Assembly: GCF_947488835.1 (NCBI RefSeq)
Contig: NZ_CANLBK010000001.1
Coordinates: 1,364,001 to 1,428,000, forward strand
DNA from: an uncultured Marinobacter sp.
GTDB taxonomy: Bacteria; Pseudomonadota; Gammaproteobacteria; Pseudomonadales; Oleiphilaceae
DNA: 64,000 bases
Reading direction: 5' to 3'
Positions 50,878 to 60,402 of this stretch are shown piece by piece. Under the pieces are notes generated by a model, which saw nothing but the letters and a program-made list of their open reading frames with translations, had not been told where the DNA came from and made no database searches. A program made the position numbers and the translations under genes. Position 1 is the first letter of the stretch. Every line of letters starts with the position of its first letter.

Positions 50878-50909
50878 TAAAAAAGCAGGCCGGCATGTTT
50901 TGCCGGCCT
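50876..50909. terminator. Rho-independent terminator of efpL
   Basis: On the minus strand: perfect 9-bp stem AGGCCGGCA / TGCCGGCCT with loop AAACA, followed by GCTTTTTTATTA. It begins 11 nt after the efpL stop and also faces the convergent small gene. Confidence 0.88.
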
Positions 50910-50919
50910 TGTGACGTGC

Positions 50920-51486
50920 TTAGGCGCGGCTAAGAAACTTCCGCTCTTCCACGTTGATCTTGATGCGATCGCCGGTGGAGATATGCTCAGGAACCTGGAC
51001 AACCAGGCCTGTTGCCATTCTTGCGGGCTTGGTACGAGCCGTTGCTGACCCACCCTTTACTGATGGGTCTGTCTCTTCAATATCAAGCTCAACAATCGGT
51101 GGCAGTACCAGTGCAACCGGTGCATCACTGATCAGAATCACCAAAATGCCCTGGGTATCTTCAGTGATATACAACAGCTCGTCAGCAATGGCTTCCCGGT
51201 TCAGGCTGTACTGGGTGAAGTCTTCGCTATCCATGAAGACGTATTCGTCGCCATCGGAATAGGAGAAAGTAGCTGGCCTGCGCACAAGATCGGCAAGGTT
51301 CAGCATGTCGGTATCTTTGAACGTCTCGTCGATCTTGTTACCCGTTACCACATCGTACATACGCATGCGGTAGAGACTGCCGCCAGCACGGCCCTGGGGA
51401 ACAGAGCGATCAATATCCTTGACGAAATAAACCCGACCTTCATATTCAACTGCAGAGTTTTTCTTGATTTCACTTGCTCTAGGCAT
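50920..51486 (-). CDS. efpL: EF-P-like translation factor EfpL (YeiP)
   Basis: A 188-residue three-domain protein of the YeiP/EfpL branch of elongation factor P. The N-terminal start [21 protein letters not shown] and the loop region [21 protein letters not shown] (longer than in EF-P and without the modified-Lys context) mark it as YeiP rather than canonical EF-P. The OB domains carry [13 protein letters not shown] and the C-terminal [20 protein letters not shown]. EfpL helps ribosomes through difficult peptide motifs such as polyproline. GGAGC precedes the ATG. Confidence 0.94.
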   Translation of the reverse strand: MPRASEIKKNSAVEYEGRVYFVKDIDRSVPQGRAGGSLYRMRMYDVVTGNKIDETFKDTDMLNLADLVRRPATFSYSDGDEYVFMDSEDFTQYSLNREAIADELLYITEDTQGILVILISDAPVALVLPPIVELDIEETDPSVKGGSATARTKPARMATGLVVQVPEHISTGDRIKINVEERKFLSRA

Positions 51487-51770
51487 CTTTTAAAGCTCCA
51501 AAACAATCTCGAAACGCATCCATACCGGGCAAAAGCCGGCGTGCTTTACACCCGGTAATTCTACCCTCAGACGTGCCCTGCTGATACAGGGCAAGCCGAT
51601 ACTATAGGCCATTCAGTTAAAAGCTTCCTGAGGCGACAAGCAGATTCGCATAAGAAATAGCAATTTGATGTAAGCTATGCACCATTGTGACCATCGTCTT
51701 TGCATTGGCCTGATTGAAGGCCAACGCACCACGCATGGTCGGCACGCTGACGGCTAAACTGAAAGGTGTT

Positions 51771-52625
51771 ATGAAAGTACCCAAGAGATTACAACCCTTG
51801 GTCGACGACGGCCTGGTGGACGAAGTGCTTTACCAGCTTATGAGCGGCAAAGAGGCACAGGTTTACGTGGTGCAATGTGGCGACCAGGTGCGCTGCGCCA
51901 AGGTATTCAAGGAAGCAAAAAAGCGAAGCTTCAAGCAGGCCGTTGAGTATCAGGAAGGCAGAAAGGTGCGCAACACCCGCCGGGCACGGGCCATGAGTAA
52001 AAAGACACGCTACGGTCAGAAAGAACAGGAAGATGCATGGCTCAACGCCGAAGTGGATGCCCTGTACCGGCTTGCGGAAGCCGGCGTGCGCGTTCCGGAA
52101 CCCAAGGGCTTTGTAGACGGCGTGTTGCTGATGGAACTGATTGCCGATGCCGACGGCAAAGCGGCCCCGCGGCTGGATGACGTAACTCTCACTCCGGAAG
52201 AAGCAAGGGACTACCACGGCCGGATAATCGCAGAAATTGTGCGGATGCTGAGTGCCGGGCTGATCCACGGTGACTTGTCAGAATTCAACGTGCTGGTCGA
52301 CAGCAATGGGCCGGTGATTATTGACCTTCCCCAGGCGGTCAACGCAGCAGGAAACAACAACGCCGAGCGCATGCTGGAAAGGGACGTGGATAACATGCGC
52401 CGTTATTTCGCCAAGTTCGCACCTGACCTACTGGTTACCGATTATGGCAAAGAGATCTGGGCACTTTATGAAAGCGGCGATCTGCATCCCGAAAGCAAAC
52501 TGACAGGCTGCTTTGAGCACGATACTGCCAGCGCCGATGTAGAAGAGCTTATGGCGGTGATTGACGCCGCTAAAGAAGAAGAAAGGGATCGAATAGAGCG
52601 CATGCTGGATGATGACGAGGATTAA
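51771..52625 (+). CDS. RIO1-family serine kinase
   Basis: A 284-residue RIO kinase. I take the ATG at 51771 (MKVPKRLQPLVDDGLVDE) with AAGG upstream, since family members open this way; in-frame starts at 51714 (TTG) or 51735 are possible. Glycine loop LMSGKEAQVY near residue 23, nucleotide lysine in CAKVFKE near 44, catalytic loop GLIHGDLSEFNVLV near 163 and metal Asp in VIIDLPQAV near 183. Bacterial RIO1-like proteins are rarely studied; archaeal and eukaryotic ones act in ribosome maturation. The C-terminal tail is Asp/Glu-rich. Confidence 0.92.
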   Translation: MKVPKRLQPLVDDGLVDEVLYQLMSGKEAQVYVVQCGDQVRCAKVFKEAKKRSFKQAVEYQEGRKVRNTRRARAMSKKTRYGQKEQEDAWLNAEVDALYRLAEAGVRVPEPKGFVDGVLLMELIADADGKAAPRLDDVTLTPEEARDYHGRIIAEIVRMLSAGLIHGDLSEFNVLVDSNGPVIIDLPQAVNAAGNNNAERMLERDVDNMRRYFAKFAPDLLVTDYGKEIWALYESGDLHPESKLTGCFEHDTASADVEELMAVIDAAKEEERDRIERMLDDDED

Positions 52626-52643
52626 CCCTCGTCACCCAAACTC

Positions 52644-53318
52644 TTACCAGGCAAGCCAGATAACGTGTTTTGCGCCTTTGCCAGGGCGGTGGGCGCGCAC
52701 GGTTACTGCCTCTGCCGAAAGCCCGGCGCGCTTCAGGCGCTCGGTAAATGCAGGATCCTGCCCGGCTGACCAATAAGCCAGAATTCCCTCAGGCCGCAGC
52801 GCCTCTTGTGCTGCGGCAATGCCTGCTGCTGAATACAACCAGTCATTTTCTTTTCGCGTCAGCCCCTCAGGGCCATTGTCGATATCCAGCAAGATGGCGT
52901 CGTAACTGGCAGGTGAAGCCTTGATAAGCTGCACCACATCACCAATATGCACCTTGGCACGAGGGTCTTTGAGCGGATACCCAGAAGCACTACCCAAAGG
53001 GCCGAGGTTCCACTGTTCCACCTCCGGCACCAGCTCGGCAACGGTTACTTCGGCGGTATCGCCCAGAGACTCTAAAGCGGCTGCGAGGGTGAACCCCATG
53101 CCAAGCCCGCCTATAAGCACTTTTGGTGCGGGATGATCTGCAATACGTTCGCAGGCCAGTGTGGCCAACGCATCCTCGGAGCCGTGCAAGCGGGTGTTCA
53201 TAAGCTCGCCGCTCTTGCCGGCAATACGGATAGAAAATTCTTCGTTGCGCTGCAGAAGTCGCAGCTCGGAGCCCTTTCCGGGAATAATCGCAGTGCCTAG
53301 CAACTCAAAGCGAGCCAT
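52644..53318 (-). CDS. spermidine-synthase-like methyltransferase-fold protein (copy 2)
   Basis: A 224-residue paralogue of the protein at 26076-26807. The ATG at 53318 has CAGAGG 5 nt before it. Rossmann glycines LIGGLGMGFTLA near residue 70, VAELVPEVEQW near 93 and LLDIDNGPEGL near 143. As in copy 1, the DID motif replaces the DSTDP-type catalytic motif of spermidine synthases, so polyamine synthesis is not proven. It lies 19 nt downstream of the DCC protein gene and is convergent with the RIO kinase. Confidence 0.78.
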   Translation of the reverse strand: MARFELLGTAIIPGKGSELRLLQRNEEFSIRIAGKSGELMNTRLHGSEDALATLACERIADHPAPKVLIGGLGMGFTLAAALESLGDTAEVTVAELVPEVEQWNLGPLGSASGYPLKDPRAKVHIGDVVQLIKASPASYDAILLDIDNGPEGLTRKENDWLYSAAGIAAAQEALRPEGILAYWSAGQDPAFTERLKRAGLSAEAVTVRAHRPGKGAKHVIWLAW

Positions 53319-53337
53319 AAAAACCTCTGAAAAGGAT

Positions 53338-53703
53338 TCAGGCGCGCTCACCAAGGCGGCGCCCAACCCAGGAATGATATAACCTCGCCAGCGTAGGCCG
53401 AATCAAGGGCAAGGAAATTAGCCATGCCAAAGGTTTCAGCAAGAAAACTCGCGACATAAGCAGTATGTAGGCATCCATCTCACGGTGAATTTCACCCTGA
53501 TCATCTTTTACATGCAGCTCGCGAAGTGCCTTGTAGGGATCCACGCCCTGCTGTCGTAGCTCCTCATCACGGCCCGTGATGTCCAGCCACTCAACCGAGT
53601 CTCCGGTTCTTCCTGCGAGCTTTTCATACCAGCGCCGATCCCTGACACAAACGGGACATGAGCCGTCATAGAAAACGATCAGTTTACTTTGCGACTTACT
53701 CAT
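53338..53703 (-). CDS. DCC-family (DUF393) thiol-disulfide oxidoreductase-like protein
   Basis: A 121-residue protein opening with the DUF393 motif VFYDGSCPVCVRDRRWYEKL, where the CxxC pair and the preceding Asp give the family its name. The rest has WLDITGRDEEL and a hydrophobic stretch PLAWLISLPLIRPTLARLY that may be membrane-associated. The redox role is inferred from the CxxC. The ATG at 53703 has GGAGGG 6 nt before it. It heads a two-gene unit with the spermidine-synthase-like gene. Confidence 0.9.
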   Translation of the reverse strand: MSKSQSKLIVFYDGSCPVCVRDRRWYEKLAGRTGDSVEWLDITGRDEELRQQGVDPYKALRELHVKDDQGEIHREMDAYILLMSRVFLLKPLAWLISLPLIRPTLARLYHSWVGRRLGERA

Positions 53704-53768
53704 AAGTGCCCTCCAGTCATAAAGAAAGCCTGAAAGGTACTCTATCACACCACCAGCCCTGGTTTTGC

Positions 53769-55025
53769 TCAGGCGGCAGGCTCCGTTCCTGAAGCAGTCG
53801 GTTCATCCTGGTGCTTGTTTTCGCTCCGCGCCACAATTGCAGTGCCCACCAGGTCTCCTGTCACGTTCAGCCCGGTCGCGCCCATGCCAACCAGGGCATC
53901 AATGGATACCAGGAGTGCGACTGTTTCAATAGGCAGCCCAACTTGAGCAAACACCGTCGCGATCATCACAATTCCTGCGCCGGGCACCCCTGCCGTACCT
54001 ATGGATGTAAGCGTGCCAATAAGCACAATCTCCGCCATGGTCACCAGGTCCAATGGAATACCCACCACATTGGCTGCAAACACCGCTGAAATCGCGATAC
54101 GAATGGCCGCTCCATCCATATTTATGGTGGCTCCCAGCGGCAGACTGAAGCCGTATATTCGCTTGGGTATGCCCAGGCTTCTTGCAGCATCCAGCGTCAG
54201 CGGCAGCGTGCCGGAACTGCTCTGAGTGGCAAACGCGGTAGCCATAGGTGTGCGAGCTGCCCGGAAGAACTCGCGAATACCCACCCCATAAAACCGCATC
54301 AAAATGCAGTAAACAACCAGATGCACAGCCAGCGCAATATAGAGCACCATCACCATGTCGCCCAACGCCAATATGGTGGCCATACCCTGCTCACCTGCCG
54401 TCTTGGCTACAATCGCGAATACACCGATGGGGACGTACTGAAGAACGCCAGCCATAACCTTCAAGGTGATCTCGTTGAGCCCTTCGACAACTTTAAAAAG
54501 ATGCTCGCCAAGCTCTGCATGTGCCTCACTCTCTCGCAACTTCAGCAGCGCAATACCGAACACAATGGCAGTGAAGATGATTCCCAACAGGTTCAGCTCA
54601 GTAAACGCCGTGAAAATATTGTCGGGCACAATTCTCAGCAGCACACTCACGAACCCGGGGTTGTCCGGCACGTTTACTTCAGCGTTTTCGTCCAGAGCAA
54701 TGCCGCTTCCCGGCTCAAGAAGCGTTGCCACCAACAAGCCGACCACAATGGCCAAGGCTGATGTCATCACGTAAAACCCGAACAGTTTCCGCCCTACACG
54801 CCCCATGCTTCCAATATTCGCCTGATTGATACCAACCATCAGCGTAAACAGTACGATAGGCACAATAAGAAACTTGAGCAGTCGCAACAGAAGCTCGCCG
54901 AAAGGCGCCAACCAATCTGCCGCTTGCTGGCCACCGATCAAACCCACCGCTACGCCCAGTACCAACGCTATGCTTACGCGAAGAATGAGGGAGGAATTCA
55001 GATACTTGTTAAAAAGGGCCCTCAT
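53769..55025 (-). CDS. Na+/H+-dicarboxylate symporter (SDF/DAACS family)
   Basis: A 418-residue inner-membrane transporter with eight helices and two re-entrant loops. The serine-rich hairpin ATQSSSGTLPLTLDAA near residue 276, the TM7 motif GATINMDGAAI near 306 and the second hairpin GTAGVPGAGIVMIATVF near 350 are all present. It imports C4-dicarboxylates or glutamate/aspartate with Na+ or H+. Start ATG at 55025 with GGGGG before it. Single-gene unit. Confidence 0.94.
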   Translation of the reverse strand: MRALFNKYLNSSLILRVSIALVLGVAVGLIGGQQAADWLAPFGELLLRLLKFLIVPIVLFTLMVGINQANIGSMGRVGRKLFGFYVMTSALAIVVGLLVATLLEPGSGIALDENAEVNVPDNPGFVSVLLRIVPDNIFTAFTELNLLGIIFTAIVFGIALLKLRESEAHAELGEHLFKVVEGLNEITLKVMAGVLQYVPIGVFAIVAKTAGEQGMATILALGDMVMVLYIALAVHLVVYCILMRFYGVGIREFFRAARTPMATAFATQSSSGTLPLTLDAARSLGIPKRIYGFSLPLGATINMDGAAIRIAISAVFAANVVGIPLDLVTMAEIVLIGTLTSIGTAGVPGAGIVMIATVFAQVGLPIETVALLVSIDALVGMGATGLNVTGDLVGTAIVARSENKHQDEPTASGTEPAA

Positions 55026-55129
55026 CAGATAGCCCCCTGTGAAGTTGTTGAGTACATCAGCATGATATGAGTCCTGATCCGGGATGGCGCCGATTGTGGT
55101 GGAAATTATCCGACAGGTAAACCGCAAGC

Positions 55130-56161
55130 CTATTTCTGTAGCTGCCGAACATCCGCCAAAAACTGGTCAACCACCGCCGAGGTTGTCGCCCAGGAACACA
55201 TAAGACGAGCGCAACCGCCGATAAAGTTATAAAAGCGCCACCCTTTTGCCCGCAAAGCCGCCTGCAGAGGCTCGGGCATTTCCACAAAAACACCGTTTAT
55301 TTGCCGTGGGTATCGGAGCGTGATGCCCGGCAACCCCGCCAACCCGTCAGCCAATCTTTTTGCACTGGCATTCGCGTGGCGGGCATTGTCCAGCCACACG
55401 TTATTCTCCAATAAACCACACCAGGGCGCAGAGATATACCGCATTTTGGAGGCCAGCTGCCCTGCCTGCTTGCAGCGCCACTCAAAATCCTCGGCCAGTG
55501 CCTTGTTGAAGAAAACCACCGCTTCACCAAGGGCCAAACCATTCTTGGTTCCGGAGAAACACAACACATCAACACCCACTTTCCACGTGATTTCGGATGG
55601 ATGCACATCCAGCGCCGCCACTGCATTCGCAAAGCGCGCACCGTCCATGTGGATATTCAGCTTGTACTGATCCGCCAGCGTGCGGATTTCCCGAAGCTCA
55701 TCCGGGGTATAGATTGTGCCAACTTCCGTTGCTTGGGTGAGGCTCAGCGCTTTGGGTTTGGGGTAATGAATATCCGTGCGCTTGGTCACCAGGTGTTCAA
55801 TGCTTTCAGGGGTCAGCTTTCCGTTTTCACCCTGCCCCAGCAATAGCTTGGCACCATTGGAGGCGTACTCCGGCCCGCCACATTCATCGGTTTCAATGTG
55901 CGCCAACTCATGGCAGATCACGCTATGGAAAGATTGCCCAATAGATGCCAATGCCAGCGAGTTGGCAGCCGTACCGTTAAATACAAAATAGACATCACAA
56001 TCTGTATCAAACAAAGCCCGCAGGCCATCGGCCGCCCGCTGTGTCCAACTGTCCTCACCGTATGCTGGCTCGTCTACGCGGTTTGCCGCCTCCATGGCTT
56101 TCCAGGCCTGCGGACAAACACCACTGTAATTATCGCTGGCAAACTGTTCTGACCGTGACAC
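55130..56161 (-). CDS. ltaE: low-specificity threonine aldolase
   Basis: A 343-residue PLP enzyme that splits threonine and related beta-hydroxy amino acids into glycine and an aldehyde. The start is a GTG at 56161 (VSRSEQFASDN) with GAGGAG 7 nt before it. Motifs: FNGTAANSLAL near residue 65, HIETDECGGPEY near 90, HMDGARFANAVAAL near 173 and the PLP lysine in CFSGTKNGLALGEA near 205. The length is right. It lies directly downstream of the FUSC/HlyD/DUF1656 operon (24 nt) and may be its last gene. Confidence 0.93.
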   Translation of the reverse strand: MSRSEQFASDNYSGVCPQAWKAMEAANRVDEPAYGEDSWTQRAADGLRALFDTDCDVYFVFNGTAANSLALASIGQSFHSVICHELAHIETDECGGPEYASNGAKLLLGQGENGKLTPESIEHLVTKRTDIHYPKPKALSLTQATEVGTIYTPDELREIRTLADQYKLNIHMDGARFANAVAALDVHPSEITWKVGVDVLCFSGTKNGLALGEAVVFFNKALAEDFEWRCKQAGQLASKMRYISAPWCGLLENNVWLDNARHANASAKRLADGLAGLPGITLRYPRQINGVFVEMPEPLQAALRAKGWRFYNFIGGCARLMCSWATTSAVVDQFLADVRQLQK

Positions 56162-56184
56162 GGCAACACTCCTCAATCGGGTGG

Positions 56185-58257
56185 TTAAATGCTCTGGCTT
56201 TTGGTTTCAGCAATGCCTTTCGCTGTTCGTTCAAAGGTCAGCGCAATACGCTCGAACATGCCCTCAACGGTTGCAGTTTGTGCATCGGGTTCTCTGGCGG
56301 CGTGAATCGCCGTCAACAACTCCGCACTCACCTCTCTAAACCGAGGGTTCTTTTTACCTCGGGAACTCACCAGATAGGTATCTGCAAGTACCTGCTGCCA
56401 CTCGGCGAGTTTTGCGTCTACCTCAGCACTACGATGGTTCTCGATGCGCCTTCTCAGGCGAATGGACATGTGGCCAATGTTCAGGCCGGTGAAGCCCAAG
56501 TCTGTCATGTGACGGTTTGGATTGCCCGACCCCTGATCGTAATTGGCCAGCCGCAACAGGCGCTCGCCCATGCGCCCATTAAGCCAGTTCTCCGGGCGTC
56601 TCTGATAATCAATGCTGGTAAGGTCGCGGGCCGTTGCCTTCAGCAGCCGCCGTTGCATGAACTGCCCATCCAGAGGGGTGATCAGCTTGAACACCCAGTA
56701 GAGAATACTGATGCCCACGAACAACCCCAGAGCATTACTGGTGGCCGTGTCAGCATTGAATGCCATGTGGTTTCCAGGCTGAACGATCAGTGTGAGCGGG
56801 ATACAAATGCCCAGGCCATAGGGCAAGGTCGGCCGCTCTGCAAGGGCCAGCAAACCAATAAAAAATGGGCCGGCAAGCACCAGCACCAGTATTTCGAAAT
56901 CCCCACTGCTTTTTGCAAGCAATCCCAACCCGTAAATCAGCGCCACCGGAATAGCCACCACCACACTGAGCAACAGGCGCCGCAGCATGTTAATCAACAC
57001 CGCCAGCGAAAACCGGGCAAACACAATGGAAAACACAACGGGCATGATCATCAACATTATGGCCGCCGGGCTACCTGTGCTCATCCATACCCCGGCCCCA
57101 ACTGCGAACACAACGGCGGTCCTGAAACCATTTACAACGCCTATCAAGGGGTCTCTGTGGGTTTTCAGCTTGGACGCCTTGAGCAGGGTCTGGTCGCGAT
57201 TCTCCAGCGCATTATAAGCCCGCAGCACCATAACCAGATCCGCCACCAACTCCACTGCGGTCTGGGTGAGGCGTATAACGATGGCAGATTCGTTTACATA
57301 GGCTGCCTTGTGTTCCAAAAGCGCCCGCCTGAGTTCCTGGGCCTGGTTGTAGGATTCTTCGTAACTGGGGGCCTCGGCAATAGCGATGAAGAGCATCCGC
57401 ATATCTTTGAGCAACACACCAAATGCAGGCGACACCAGTTCCGGATGGTTACGGGGGAAGCGCCCCATTATCTGTGTGACCGCGAGCAACGACATCACCT
57501 TGTTAACCAACAGGTGTGCAGCCCGGCTGCGTCCCGGCCCTTCCGGGCCTTCGTAGGCGACTGCACTGGAGTCATCGTTCAGCACAATCAGCGTTTCCAG
57601 GATCTGATCCGCATGCTGGTGGCGCTGTTCATGGGTACTATTCGGGTCCAGTTCCAGCGAGAGGTATTCAAGGGTTTTGTTAATGACATTCCGGGCATGG
57701 TCGCGAAGGCTTTCCTTAACTGTGACCGGCCACAGCAGGCGGCTAACCAACATGGCACAGAGGGCACCCACACTGATTTCACTTATACGGGACTGGGCAA
57801 TATCAAACACCGCACGGCCATCGTTCGCATTGGGATCCGCCACAACCATAATTACGACAAGGCCAGCCGTCATTCCGGACATGGCAAAGGCGTAGATAAA
57901 GTTGGCGTTATGCACCATAGACGATGCTGCAGAGTTAAGGCCTATCCAGAGGGTGAGGCAGGCGAGCGCCAGCAGCGGATACGGCATAAACAACGCCAGA
58001 ATTAAAATCCCTGCGCCGCCGCCGACCACCGATCCGGAGATCTGGCAAAGGGCTTTCTCAATCACCAATCCGCTTTCGGGGCGAATCTGCAGAAAGACAG
58101 CAGACACCACTGCCCAGTAGGGTCGATCGAGCTGCAAATACATAGACACGAACAACGCCAGCGCCATGGATATCACCCCTTTCAGGGCAAATATTACCGC
58201 GTGCCTGTTCGGGGTAAAAAGCTGTGTCGCAAGTTGCGGGAGCGCCAGAGATGCCAC
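56185..58257 (-). CDS. FUSC-family efflux protein (AaeB-like)
   Basis: A 690-residue inner-membrane protein with two blocks of membrane helices (about residues 20-180 and 370-510) separated by a helical cytoplasmic domain, the layout of AaeB/FUSC exporters. DRPYWAVVSAVFLQIRPESG near residue 43 and DPLIGVVNGFRTAVVF near 370 mark the two halves. AaeB exports hydroxylated aromatic acids with the adaptor AaeA. The GTG start (58257) lies 4 nt after the adaptor gene stop. Substrate here is unknown. Confidence 0.92.
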   Translation of the reverse strand: MASLALPQLATQLFTPNRHAVIFALKGVISMALALFVSMYLQLDRPYWAVVSAVFLQIRPESGLVIEKALCQISGSVVGGGAGILILALFMPYPLLALACLTLWIGLNSAASSMVHNANFIYAFAMSGMTAGLVVIMVVADPNANDGRAVFDIAQSRISEISVGALCAMLVSRLLWPVTVKESLRDHARNVINKTLEYLSLELDPNSTHEQRHQHADQILETLIVLNDDSSAVAYEGPEGPGRSRAAHLLVNKVMSLLAVTQIMGRFPRNHPELVSPAFGVLLKDMRMLFIAIAEAPSYEESYNQAQELRRALLEHKAAYVNESAIVIRLTQTAVELVADLVMVLRAYNALENRDQTLLKASKLKTHRDPLIGVVNGFRTAVVFAVGAGVWMSTGSPAAIMLMIMPVVFSIVFARFSLAVLINMLRRLLLSVVVAIPVALIYGLGLLAKSSGDFEILVLVLAGPFFIGLLALAERPTLPYGLGICIPLTLIVQPGNHMAFNADTATSNALGLFVGISILYWVFKLITPLDGQFMQRRLLKATARDLTSIDYQRRPENWLNGRMGERLLRLANYDQGSGNPNRHMTDLGFTGLNIGHMSIRLRRRIENHRSAEVDAKLAEWQQVLADTYLVSSRGKKNPRFREVSAELLTAIHAAREPDAQTATVEGMFERIALTFERTAKGIAETKSQSI

Positions 58258-58261
58258 GTTA

Positions 58262-59146
58262 CTACTCTTTGTCCGGCGCTTTTTCCATGTCTGTTTCCAG
58301 ATAAATGGAAACCGTCATGCCCGCACTGATATTGAGATCTTCCGGGAAGGGATCAAGTGCAATATCAACAGGTATGCGCTGAGCCAGCCGCACCCAGTTA
58401 AACGCTGCCTGCACCTTCGGCAACATCAGGCTGTCGCTCGTAGTATTTGAATCGGCAATTCCACGGGTAATACTGACTACTTCACCGCTCAGTTTTTCGC
58501 CGCCCGAAAGCAGGGTAATTCGAGCTTTTTGCCCTACGTGCACCTGCTGCAACTTGGTTTCTTCAAAATACCCGGTCACATAAAAGGAATCATTATTGAT
58601 GAGCGATAAAACCGCCTCACCTCTGGACACATAATTTCCCCGGCGCAGGCTAAGGTTATTAACGATGCCGCTTTCCGGCGCCAGCACTTGAGTGCGTTCC
58701 AAATCAATCCGGGCCGTATCGAGTTCCGCTTGTGCGAGCAGGTAACTGGCCTTCGCCGCCTCGGCGCGAATGCGGTAAGCCTCCAGACTTTCCTCACTGA
58801 TCGACTGAAGATCAGCCATGCGCTGTCGGCGCTCATACTGATGTCTGGCCAAGTCCCAACCCGTTCGCTCCTGAGCAAGCCGCGCATTGCTCTCGGCAAA
58901 TTTTGCCCGGTAACGAGTGTCGTCAATTGTGAACAGAGGATCCCCCTTATTCACAAGCCGGTTATTTTTAACGCTCAACTCGGTTACCCAGCCGGACACA
59001 TCGGGAGCGATGGTGATGATATCCGCACGAATTCGTCCGTCCCGCGTCCAGGGCGAATAGAGATAGTGATCCCACACCCAGGTTCCGGCAACAACCGCGG
59101 CAGCCACCACAAGCAATGTCAGTCCAATACGCCCTAGCTTTCCCAT
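58262..59146 (-). CDS. HlyD-family adaptor (AaeA-like)
   Basis: A 294-residue periplasmic adaptor with one N-terminal anchor (residues 5-24), the biotin-lipoyl half IAPDVSGWVTELSVKNNRLVNKGDPLF-type motif near 47-75, a coiled-coil hairpin, then VLAPESGIVNNLSLRRGNYV near 155 and a barrel domain. SPWTRDGRIRADII near 31 is typical for the AaeA/EmrA branch. It links the FUSC pump to an outer-membrane channel. It sits between DUF1656 (9 nt before) and FUSC. Confidence 0.93.
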   Translation of the reverse strand: MGKLGRIGLTLLVVAAAVVAGTWVWDHYLYSPWTRDGRIRADIITIAPDVSGWVTELSVKNNRLVNKGDPLFTIDDTRYRAKFAESNARLAQERTGWDLARHQYERRQRMADLQSISEESLEAYRIRAEAAKASYLLAQAELDTARIDLERTQVLAPESGIVNNLSLRRGNYVSRGEAVLSLINNDSFYVTGYFEETKLQQVHVGQKARITLLSGGEKLSGEVVSITRGIADSNTTSDSLMLPKVQAAFNWVRLAQRIPVDIALDPFPEDLNISAGMTVSIYLETDMEKAPDKE

Positions 59147-59155
59147 GAGTGCCCT

Positions 59156-59356
59156 TTAATTCGCGAACAGATAAACAATAGCAGCCAACCAGCAGACGAA
59201 CATCGCCACATCAAACCAGGCTTTCTTCCAGATGTAGGTACGCAGGCCCATATAGTGCAAAACACCCCGCGTGATCGCCGCCATAATGAACGCCAAGGGC
59301 AGCAGCAGCACAAAGGGGCTGAACAGCATTCCACCAAGACTCATTTCGTGAAGCAT
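59156..59356 (-). CDS. DUF1656 small membrane protein (AaeX-like)
   Basis: A 66-residue protein with two membrane helices and the DUF1656 pattern: start EMSLGGMLFSPFVLLLPLAF, middle HYMGLRTYIWKKAWFDVAMF. This is the AaeX-type first gene of FUSC efflux operons; its job is unknown. GGGGTG before the ATG. It heads the operon DUF1656-HlyD-FUSC (and perhaps ltaE). Confidence 0.92.
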   Translation of the reverse strand: MLHEMSLGGMLFSPFVLLLPLAFIMAAITRGVLHYMGLRTYIWKKAWFDVAMFVCWLAAIVYLFAN

Positions 59357-59557
59357 GTCACCCCTGCTACTGCCGCTGTGCCATCGTTATTTTTACGATT
59401 AAGTGTTTGATGATAGGTGCGATTTAAGCATCTCGCCAACTAGCGTATGCTAGCAATCCGAGAGTTTTTCCGCAGCCTGAATTTGCTCTGATCCGACACT
59501 ACAGGTTTGAGATTACAGCAATCAGCCGGCACATACGCACGAAGCAGGTCCAAGACA

Positions 59558-60385
59558 ATGTCGTCAGCCTCTGTATTTGCACTATTCGCCGTGGGTTTCA
59601 TCGCACTGGCCGTGTTCTATCTGTTCTTCTATCGCACCTGGCGCCGCGAGCGAGAACTGCAACAGCCCTTCCCCAAAGCTTGGCGAAAACACCTTCAATC
59701 AACGGTGCCGTTGTATCGCCAGTTGCCAACACCACTGCAGAAAGCCCTAAGGGATCAGGTTCAGCTATTCATCGCCGAAAAGAACTTTTACGGGTGCGAC
59801 GGTTTTGAGGTAGACGATCGCGTTCGCGTAGCCATTGCGGGGCACGCATGCCTTCTCACGGTGAAGCGATCTTATGGGGACTTTGATGATGTTCGCAGCA
59901 TCCTTGTTTACCCGGATGTATACCGAGCGCAGACATCAGAGCGCGATGGCATGGTGGTTGGCGTAAGCGATCAGATCAGGGCCGGGGAAGCATCATCATT
60001 GGGGCAGGTAGTATTAGCTTGGTCGGAATGTGAAAACGGGGCGATGCGTGCTGGCAGCGAACACAATGTGATTCTGCACGAATTTGCCCATCAACTTGAT
60101 TACCTGGATGGATCAGCAGATGGTGCTCCGCCCCTTGGCGGCGAGCAGGCCAAAGAGTGGCAGGAGACTATGACCATTGCTTACGACAACCTTCGCCACT
60201 CCCTGATGCATCGGAGCACAAGCTGGCTTGATCCTTATGGCGCAACAAAGCCAGCTGAGTTCTTTGCGGTGCTGACAGAAACCTTCTATCAGCAGCCGCA
60301 ACATCTGAAAGAACAGCAGCCGGCAGTGTATGACCTACTGCGGGATTTCTACAAAATCGATCCTGGAGCGTTGGCCCCAAGCTGA
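59558..60385 (+). CDS. mtfA: MtfA-family zinc peptidase
   Basis: A 275-residue protein with an N-terminal membrane segment (about residues 6-27), then a gluzincin domain: zinc site HEFAHQLDYLDG near residue 178, third ligand Glu in KPAEFFAVLTETFYQQP near 233. MtfA of E. coli binds the Mlc repressor and has aminopeptidase activity. The start ATG at 59558 is preferred to a TTG at 59507. The membrane anchor suggests an inner-membrane location, differing from soluble E. coli MtfA. Convergent with the crotonase gene. Confidence 0.9.
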   Translation: MSSASVFALFAVGFIALAVFYLFFYRTWRRERELQQPFPKAWRKHLQSTVPLYRQLPTPLQKALRDQVQLFIAEKNFYGCDGFEVDDRVRVAIAGHACLLTVKRSYGDFDDVRSILVYPDVYRAQTSERDGMVVGVSDQIRAGEASSLGQVVLAWSECENGAMRAGSEHNVILHEFAHQLDYLDGSADGAPPLGGEQAKEWQETMTIAYDNLRHSLMHRSTSWLDPYGATKPAEFFAVLTETFYQQPQHLKEQQPAVYDLLRDFYKIDPGALAPS

Positions 60386-60402
60386 TCCTGCGCGGCGAAA
60401 TT

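Noticed and set aside
56041..58005. A 654-codon open frame on the plus strand opposite the FUSC and threonine aldolase genes
   Set aside because: It is antisense to two well-supported genes, is rich in His/Gln/Arg as expected of a mirror frame, and has no domain or ribosome site.
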